Source: Roseivirga sp. UBA6061 (lineage in GTDB: Bacteria; Bacteroidota; Bacteroidia; Cytophagales; Cyclobacteriaceae). Taken from it: a stretch of DNA of 18,682 bases. Below are positions 14,262 through 18,682 of this stretch, piece after piece; the first letter of the stretch is position 1, and each line of letters begins with the position of its first letter. Under the pieces are notes generated by a model. The model was not told where the DNA came from. It saw only the letters and a program-made list of their open reading frames with translations, and did no database searches. Where the stretch lies: assembly GCA_002427745.1 (NCBI GenBank), contig DIYF01000056.1, forward strand, positions 1-18,682. The letters run 5' to 3'. The translations under genes and the position numbers were made by a program.

Positions 14262-15377
14262 TTATCCTATTTCTATCACCACATCATCGGTGAGTGGGTG
14301 CCCCACACAAGGGAGCACGTATCCCTCTTCTATTTCCGCCTCAGACAGTCCTTCATCTTCGTCCATCTTCACCTTACCGGAAGTGCACTTTCCTCTACAG
14401 GCCGTACACAACCCGCTTTGACACGAGAAGGGCAGGTCAATATCTTCATCCAGTCCTTTTTCAAGGATAGTTTCCCCAGGCTCAACAGTATACTTGTACT
14501 CCTCATCATCGTAGATGATGGTAACTTCCCTGGCTACAATCTCATCAGATGCTTCACCGGCCGTCTCTTCTTTGTTATCCAGCGAGCTTGTAAAGCTCTC
14601 TTTGTGTACCTGAGCTTTATCAATTCCCAGGTTGGCCAGAGAGGCCTCCACAATATCCATCATAGGGCCAGGGCCACACATAAAGTACTCTGTGCTGGCA
14701 GCAGCTTCCTGTGGCAGCTTATCGAGCGAATCTTTAATGATCTGCTCAGTCAGCCAGCCGGTATGGCATTCCATTCCTTCAGGAGCATTCTCCAATACAT
14801 GCACCAGTGAAAATCTTCCGTTTGACTCAGCCACCATCTGCTCCAGGCTTGCTTTGAAGATGATGGAATCCGCATTTCTGTTGGCATAGATAAGTGACAC
14901 CTTAGAATCAGGTTCCTGATTCAATGCAGATTTGGCGATAGAGATAAGTGGCGTAATACCGCTTCCTCCTCCGAATAAAACAATATGTCTTTTAATACCT
15001 GCATCGAAAGAGGTGGTAAAGTTACCGATAGGCTCCATCAACCTCAGCTCCTGACCTGCCTTCGCGTTGTCGTTCAGGTAGTTTGACATCAAACCTCCCT
15101 CCACACGTTTCACAGTAACTGCCGGGTTAGCGTCCACAAACGGAGAAGAACACAAAGAGTAGGCTCTTCTCTGCTCTTTACCATTGATATCGGCTATCAC
15201 GGTAAAAAACTGACCCGATTGATACTGGATATCTCCGGAAGCAGGCTGCTCAAAATGAATGCTGATCGCATCGTCAATTTCATTCACTACTTCTTTAATC
15301 TTCAGATTGATATAACCCGATTTTTTGGGTGCTTCTGAAGAAACTTCCTTCTTTTTCTTGAACAGTCCGAATGCCAT
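14262..15377 (-). CDS. paaE: Phenylacetyl-CoA epoxidase reductase PaaE
   Basis: The 371-residue protein passes electrons from NAD(P)H through FAD and a 2Fe-2S cluster to the PaaA diiron site. The FAD motif RAYSLCSSP is at 71-79, the nucleotide-binding loop FGGGSGITPL at 135-144, and YFMCGPGPMM at 231-240. The C-terminal plant-type ferredoxin domain has C319, C324, C327 and C357 (CQSGLCTACRGKC, then LPCVGH). The layout (reductase first, ferredoxin last) and block SGKVKMDEDEGLSEAEIE are typical of PaaE. It has a Lys-rich N-terminal extension of about 20 residues (FKKKKEVSSEAPKK). It is not in the paaABCD operon but stands alone on the opposite strand, with its own promoter and a structured leader. 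A related HCR-type reductase for another oxygenase is a lesser possibility, but no other partner is visible. Confidence 0.9.
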   Translation of the reverse strand: MAFGLFKKKKEVSSEAPKKSGYINLKIKEVVNEIDDAISIHFEQPASGDIQYQSGQFFTVIADINGKEQRRAYSLCSSPFVDANPAVTVKRVEGGLMSNYLNDNAKAGQELRLMEPIGNFTTSFDAGIKRHIVLFGGGSGITPLISIAKSALNQEPDSKVSLIYANRNADSIIFKASLEQMVAESNGRFSLVHVLENAPEGMECHTGWLTEQIIKDSLDKLPQEAAASTEYFMCGPGPMMDIVEASLANLGIDKAQVHKESFTSSLDNKEETAGEASDEIVAREVTIIYDDEEYKYTVEPGETILEKGLDEDIDLPFSCQSGLCTACRGKCTSGKVKMDEDEGLSEAEIEEGYVLPCVGHPLTDDVVIEIG

Positions 15378-15395
15378 ATATGTCTTTTTTTCTTG

Positions 15396-15491
15396 CGGAG
15401 CTCCAGGCAGATTACCTCCTGCTCCGGCAGTGATATCTCATACAACTAAAATTTCCTTATCAGGTTTCTTTTTTCGTCAAAAAAGCCTGAT
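15396..15491 (-). promoter_or_regulatory. Structured 5' leader of paaE: two bulged hairpins
   Basis: Reading the minus strand, ATCAGG (15491-15486) pairs with CCTGAT (15464-15459), and CTTTTTT pairs with AAAAAAG inside it around GACG, leaving a 3-base AAA bulge: 13 pairs in all. Further down, CGGAGC (15426-15421) pairs with GCTCCG (15401-15396) and AGG with CCT, leaving a 3-base bulge and a 10-base loop. The second hairpin ends 18 bases before the paaE ATG, after which the leader is A-rich. No U-run follows either hairpin, so neither is a simple terminator. No known riboswitch class was matched. Confidence 0.45.
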
Positions 15492-15515
15492 TCTCTGGGA
15501 ATTGATTAGCGGCCA

Positions 15516-15523
15516 CAAAAGTA
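15516..15523 (-). promoter_or_regulatory. -7 element of the paaE promoter
   Basis: TACTTTTG on the minus strand is an exact TAnnTTTG match. A clean -33 TTTG is not present; CTTG lies slightly too close. The inferred start near 15510 gives a leader of about 130 bases. There is no CNAACGNNCGTTNG-type site near it, unlike the paaABCD promoter. Confidence 0.5.
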
Positions 15524-15619
15524 GTGAGTTATTCTATATCAAGGAAATTTCCGGTAAAATCTTGTGCTATACACGCGACCATTCTTAAGCGGAAACAAGG
15601 CTCACTTGCTCCTAATTTG

Positions 15620-15627
15620 TATCTTTG
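15620..15627 (+). promoter_or_regulatory. -7 element of the purB promoter
   Basis: TATCTTTG is an exact TAnnTTTG match 26 bases upstream of the purB ATG. No convincing -33 TTTG occurs at the usual spacing. The expected leader is about 20 bases, with no Shine-Dalgarno. Confidence 0.5.
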
Positions 15628-15653
15628 CGCTTTGCTAAAATCAACCCACGTTT

Positions 15654-16997
15654 ATGCAGCTAAATGACCTTACTGCAATTTCGCCTGTAGATGGCCGATA
15701 TCGCAGAGTTACCAAAGATCTGGGCGCTTATTACTCAGAGTTTGCCCTGATTCAATATCGTGTTGAAGTAGAAATAGAATATTTCATTGCGCTCTGTGAG
15801 ATTCCGCTCCCACAGCTCTCAGCTATCGACCCTGCCACCTTCGAAGGTCTGAGGAAGGTCTACGCTGATTTCAGCGAGGCTGATGCCCAAAGCATTAAAG
15901 ACATTGAAAAAACCACCAATCACGATGTGAAGGCGGTGGAGTATTTTATCAAAGAGCAATTCGACAAGCTTGGCCTGAGTGACTATAAGGAATTCATTCA
16001 TTTTGGTCTCACTTCACAGGACATCAACAACACCGCAGTCCCCCTTTCTCTCAAGAGAGGCCTGCATGGTGCGGTAGAACCGGTACTGCTGGAGGTAAAC
16101 AGTCTGATACAGGGCATGGCAGAAACATGGAAGGATGTAGCCATGCTCGCCAAAACTCATGGCCAGCCAGCTTCTCCCACTCGTCTGGGTAAAGAAATGG
16201 AAGTCTTTAGTCAGCGAATCAATGAACAACTGATACTGCTGGGCGATGTACCTTTTGCTGCCAAGTTCGGAGGTGCAACCGGAAACTTCAACGCCCATCA
16301 TGTAGCATACCCTGAGCATGACTGGATTGCCTTCGGAAACCACTTTGTAAGCGAATACCTCGGACTGAAGAGAAGTCACCCTACCACCCAGATAGAACAC
16401 TACGATCACCTGGCAGCATTGTTTGATGCACTGAAAAGGATCAATACCATTCTTATTGACTTCGCCAGAGATATATGGCAATATGTGAGTATGGGCTACT
16501 TTAAACAAAAGATCAAGGCCGGAGAGATTGGTTCTTCTGCCATGCCTCACAAAGTAAACCCCATTGACTTTGAAAATGCAGAGGGTAACCTGGGTATTGC
16601 CAATGCTCTCTTTGAGCATCTCTCAGCCAAGCTGCCTATCTCAAGGCTTCAGCGTGATCTGACAGACTCTACGGTTTTGAGAAATGTAGGGGTTCCTATT
16701 GGCCATACCCTCATTGCTCTCAGATCTCTGATCAAAGGTATCAACAAACTGGAGCTGAATAAGGAAGCCTTAGATGCCGACCTGGAGGATAACTGGGCGG
16801 TTGTATCAGAGGCCATACAGACCATACTGAGAAGAGAGGGATACCCGAAACCTTATGAGGCCCTGAAAGGACTCACCCGAACTAATGAAAAGGTGACAAG
16901 TATCACGATCAGGGATTTTATAGAAACGCTGAATGTATCGGAAGAAGTGAAAGCAGAACTCAGAGGCATCAGCCCGTTCAACTACACAGGAGTTTAA
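15654..16997 (+). CDS. purB: Adenylosuccinate lyase PurB
   Basis: PurB cleaves SAICAR and adenylosuccinate, releasing fumarate, in purine synthesis. The 447-residue protein is of the long, E. coli-like type. The start LTAISPVDGRYRRVT is diagnostic. TTNHDVKAVEYFI (about 87-99) and LAKTHGQPASPTRLG (165-179, with catalytic H169) are present. The fumarase/aspartase-superfamily signature is GSSAMPHKVNPIDFENAEGN (293-312), whose flexible loop carries the catalytic serine (S294/S295). All active-site blocks are intact. It is monocistronic: its promoter lies between it and the divergent paaE gene, and a strong hairpin follows its stop codon. Nothing suggests a link with the neighbouring genes. This is a housekeeping gene and useful as a phylogenetic marker. 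Confidence 0.97.
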   Translation: MQLNDLTAISPVDGRYRRVTKDLGAYYSEFALIQYRVEVEIEYFIALCEIPLPQLSAIDPATFEGLRKVYADFSEADAQSIKDIEKTTNHDVKAVEYFIKEQFDKLGLSDYKEFIHFGLTSQDINNTAVPLSLKRGLHGAVEPVLLEVNSLIQGMAETWKDVAMLAKTHGQPASPTRLGKEMEVFSQRINEQLILLGDVPFAAKFGGATGNFNAHHVAYPEHDWIAFGNHFVSEYLGLKRSHPTTQIEHYDHLAALFDALKRINTILIDFARDIWQYVSMGYFKQKIKAGEIGSSAMPHKVNPIDFENAEGNLGIANALFEHLSAKLPISRLQRDLTDSTVLRNVGVPIGHTLIALRSLIKGINKLELNKEALDADLEDNWAVVSEAIQTILRREGYPKPYEALKGLTRTNEKVTSITIRDFIETLNVSEEVKAELRGISPFNYTGV

Positions 16998-17035
16998 AAA
17001 GAAAGGGGAAGCATAAGCTTCCCCTTTCTTTTTAT
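16996..17035. terminator. Strong bidirectional terminator between purB and the TolC-like gene
   Basis: AAAAAGAAAGGGGAAGC (16996-17012) pairs perfectly over 17 bases with GCTTCCCCTTTCTTTTT (17017-17033) around ATAA. It overlaps the purB stop codon. Because the outer arms are A- and T-runs it should work in both directions, for purB and for the convergent efflux gene (stop at 17052). Confidence 0.9.
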
Positions 17036-17051
17036 GATTATGTACCGGTAA

Positions 17052-18554
17052 CTAGTTACCCTTAAGTTTTTCTACAATACTGTCCGTGCTGGGATCATAT
17101 TCCAATAATGGATTATACAACTGTTCTCCATTCAGGAAATCATACAGTGTAAGGCTTCTCAGTTCATAATAAGCCTCCCAGTACTGTCTCAGAGAACTGA
17201 TATAAGTTCTGATTGCCTGATCTTTAGCACTCCGGGCATTGGTCAGCGTAAGAATATCCACCTTACCAATGAGATACCTGTTGTTCGTGATATCAAATCG
17301 TTTCAGGGCTATTTCCTCACCCTTTTTAGAAATCTCAATCTGATTTCTGATCTGATCAAAGTTTCGTACGGCTGTCTGTACCTCTTGCTCAAAAGTGACA
17401 AGACTCTGCTCAATATTAAACTCGGTTACCTGCTTCTGTGCCAGGGCCTGCCCCATTCTGGCCTTGTTTCTTCCTCCATCGAGAATTGGCAAATTGAAGC
17501 CCAATCTTACCACCGACTGATTGTTCAGGTTATCATACAGGTTTGAAAAGCTATCATTTTGGCCGTTGACCCCTACTGAAGCAAAAAGATCAGCACTGAA
17601 CCTTTGTGCCCGCGCATTGGCCACATTCTGATCTGCCTCGAGTCTCTGGCGATCAAAAGAAAGATACTGTGCTCTGTATTCTTTTGCGTACTTCAGCGCC
17701 TCATCAGGATCAATATTGAGAACAGGGATATCCTCCGGAGCTACCAGCTCAATTTCCACATCATCCTGCAGTCCGATGAAGTTTCTCAAATCCAGCGTAC
17801 GCGTTTGTACATCCAGGGTAGCCTGTTGGGCGTTACTTCGGGCATTCAAGAGGTCAAGCTCTGTTTGCAACAACTGATCTTCTGTGGTAGTACCAATATT
17901 GTATCGTCCTTGCTCAATATTGAAAATGGTGTCGTTCTTGGAAACGTTCTGGAGCGCTATCTGCAGATTGATTTGCTCTTCCAGCAATCGGAAGAAAAAG
18001 GTAGCAGCCTGACGGGAGATTGTTTCCTGAGTTTCAGCATACTCTCTTTTAGACTCTTCATAAATAAGTGGCCTGATTTTCTTACCCCACTTAAAGTTAT
18101 TCACATCAAAAAGTGGTTGTCGGATACTCAAACTTGCCGGAACTCCTCTCCACCTTGTATTATCAAGTTCAAAATCATCAAAACGATTCAATGAGCTATT
18201 CAGCGAGATGGTCGTATTGGTAGCTGCGATTACCTGCTGAAAGCTTAGCCCCAGGTCAGAGTTATTCTGATTTACATCAATGAAAAGGATATCTCCATTG
18301 TTCTGGGTAATCTGTGTAAAAGACCGGTTCCACGCAGGTAAAGTACCTGTAAGGGATAACTGCGGGTTCAGTGTTGAGTTAAACACCCGATAACTCCAAT
18401 AGCCAAAAATAAGCGAAGCTTTGGCGGAGTTTGAACTCCGTGAGTTCTGCTTGGCCAGGGCAATGACCTCTTCCAGTGTCAGGGTGCGTTTTGTCTGAGC
18501 AAACCCTGTCTGGATGGTCGTAAAAATGAGTAATAGTAAAATGACCTTTTTCAT
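17052..18554 (-). CDS. TolC-family outer-membrane efflux protein
   Basis: This 500-residue protein has a signal peptide (MKKVILLLLIFTTIQTGFAQ) and the twofold repeat of TolC-type export channels. Each half contains long coiled helices around a small strand pair. In the first half FNIEQGRYNIGTTTEDQLLQ is followed by a helix starting TELDLLNARSNAQQ. In the second, RFDITNNRYLIGKVDILTLT is followed by a helix starting NARSAKDQAIR. The 'RY-x-I-G' element in both halves is the family hallmark. The opening LTLEEVIALAKQNS is also typical. I chose ATG 18554, which puts the signal peptide at the N-terminus; ATG 18581 would add nine polar residues before it. No inner-membrane pump or adaptor gene is in the window, but partners could lie upstream beyond 18682. 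Substrate is unknown. Confidence 0.88.
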   Translation of the reverse strand: MKKVILLLLIFTTIQTGFAQTKRTLTLEEVIALAKQNSRSSNSAKASLIFGYWSYRVFNSTLNPQLSLTGTLPAWNRSFTQITQNNGDILFIDVNQNNSDLGLSFQQVIAATNTTISLNSSLNRFDDFELDNTRWRGVPASLSIRQPLFDVNNFKWGKKIRPLIYEESKREYAETQETISRQAATFFFRLLEEQINLQIALQNVSKNDTIFNIEQGRYNIGTTTEDQLLQTELDLLNARSNAQQATLDVQTRTLDLRNFIGLQDDVEIELVAPEDIPVLNIDPDEALKYAKEYRAQYLSFDRQRLEADQNVANARAQRFSADLFASVGVNGQNDSFSNLYDNLNNQSVVRLGFNLPILDGGRNKARMGQALAQKQVTEFNIEQSLVTFEQEVQTAVRNFDQIRNQIEISKKGEEIALKRFDITNNRYLIGKVDILTLTNARSAKDQAIRTYISSLRQYWEAYYELRSLTLYDFLNGEQLYNPLLEYDPSTDSIVEKLKGN

Positions 18555-18601
18555 GATATACTTATTGTTGTTCAATGACATGCGGAAAGAAATGAGTCCA
18601 C

Positions 18602-18609
18602 CGAAAGTA
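18602..18609 (-). promoter_or_regulatory. Possible -7 element for the TolC-like gene
   Basis: TACTTTCG on the minus strand differs from TAnnTTTG by one base and lies about 48 bases upstream of the chosen start codon. TTTTTG further upstream is about 30 bases away, too far for a standard -33. The gene may instead belong to an operon that starts outside the window. Confidence 0.3.
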
Positions 18610-18682
18610 AGGGACTGTTTATACTTAGTTCCTGTTTTTCAAAAATGTCACCCGCCTTTGCGCAGTTTCATCAAAATTATTC

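Noticed and set aside
15396..15500. Possible TPP or other known riboswitch before paaE
   Set aside because: TGAGA and CCTGAT fragments occur, but their order and spacing do not match the TPP consensus, and no other class I know fits.
15325..15588. Plus-strand open frame over the paaE start and leader
   Set aside because: It overlaps the paaE N-terminus and the two hairpins, has no promoter, and its translation looks like non-coding sequence.
16014..16619. Antisense open frame of 201 codons inside purB
   Set aside because: It is a shadow of a highly conserved gene, with Cys-rich, random-looking composition and no promoter.
17604..18194. Plus-strand open frame of 196 codons inside the TolC-like gene
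   Set aside because: It is antisense to the coiled-coil coding region and its composition mirrors that repeat; nothing supports translation.
1..18682. Mobile elements, CRISPR arrays, phage genes, tRNA or rRNA
   Set aside because: No transposase, integrase, direct-repeat array, attachment-like repeat or RNA-gene sequence was seen, and composition is even.

Overview
The window looks like chromosomal DNA from a Bacteroidota bacterium, most likely of the Cytophagales type; the genus cannot be fixed from sequence alone. Pointers are the TAnnTTTG-type -7 promoter elements, A/T-rich start regions with few Shine-Dalgarno sites, an ECF sigma factor with an 'anti-sigma-like plus outer-membrane barrel' operon, a PspC/head-GIN (DUF2807) envelope protein, and paa proteins that start in the style I associate with this phylum. 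Base composition and codon use look even throughout. I see no insertion sequences, integrases, tRNA or rRNA genes, or CRISPR arrays. It reads as ordinary core and metabolic chromosome with a few unusual details.

Layout. (a) 1-1307: 3' part of a PspC/DUF2807 membrane protein, closed by a terminator. (b) 1495-4773: a four-gene operon of ECF sigma factor, single-pass membrane protein (probable anti-sigma) and two paralogous outer-membrane beta-barrels, closed by a hairpin at 4786. (c) 4862-6196: a secreted erythromycin-esterase/ChaN-like protein that converges on a four-helix membrane protein (6201-6695, minus). One hairpin at the junction contains both stop codons. (d) 6761-10242: a TetR regulator followed tightly by paaA, paaB, paaC and paaD, the oxygenase part of the phenylacetyl-CoA epoxidase. 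A perfect inverted repeat, CTAACG-AA-CGTTAG, fills the spacer of the promoter in front of the TetR gene and fits the PaaR operator I recall from Thermus. (e) 13307-10270, minus strand: egtB, egtD and a secreted alpha/beta-hydrolase, a probable ergothioneine (or hercynine-derived thiol) operon. (f) 13407-14237: an AlkC/AlkD-like DNA alkylation repair protein. (g) 15377-14262, minus: paaE, the reductase of the epoxidase, about 4 kb from paaABCD behind its own promoter and a leader with two hairpins. (h) 15654-16997: purB. (i) 18554-17052, minus: a TolC-family outer-membrane efflux protein.

How the genes work together. PaaA/PaaC form the diiron oxygenase core, PaaB is accessory, PaaE supplies electrons from NAD(P)H through FAD and a 2Fe-2S cluster, and PaaD probably matures an iron-sulfur centre. 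Together they would epoxidise phenylacetyl-CoA. The CoA ligase (PaaK) and the later enzymes (PaaG, Z, F, H, J) are not in this window. EgtD makes hercynine from histidine and EgtB adds sulfur oxidatively. The sigma/barrel operon is probably a self-contained envelope-response unit.

No stretch longer than 300 bases lacks a gene. The longest gap is 15378-15653, which holds the paaE leader and promoter and the purB promoter. I did not find a clearly new multi-gene system. The best leads are the double-domain PaaB, the PaaR operator with an apparently leaderless regulator mRNA, the structured paaE leader and the sigma/twin-barrel operon.
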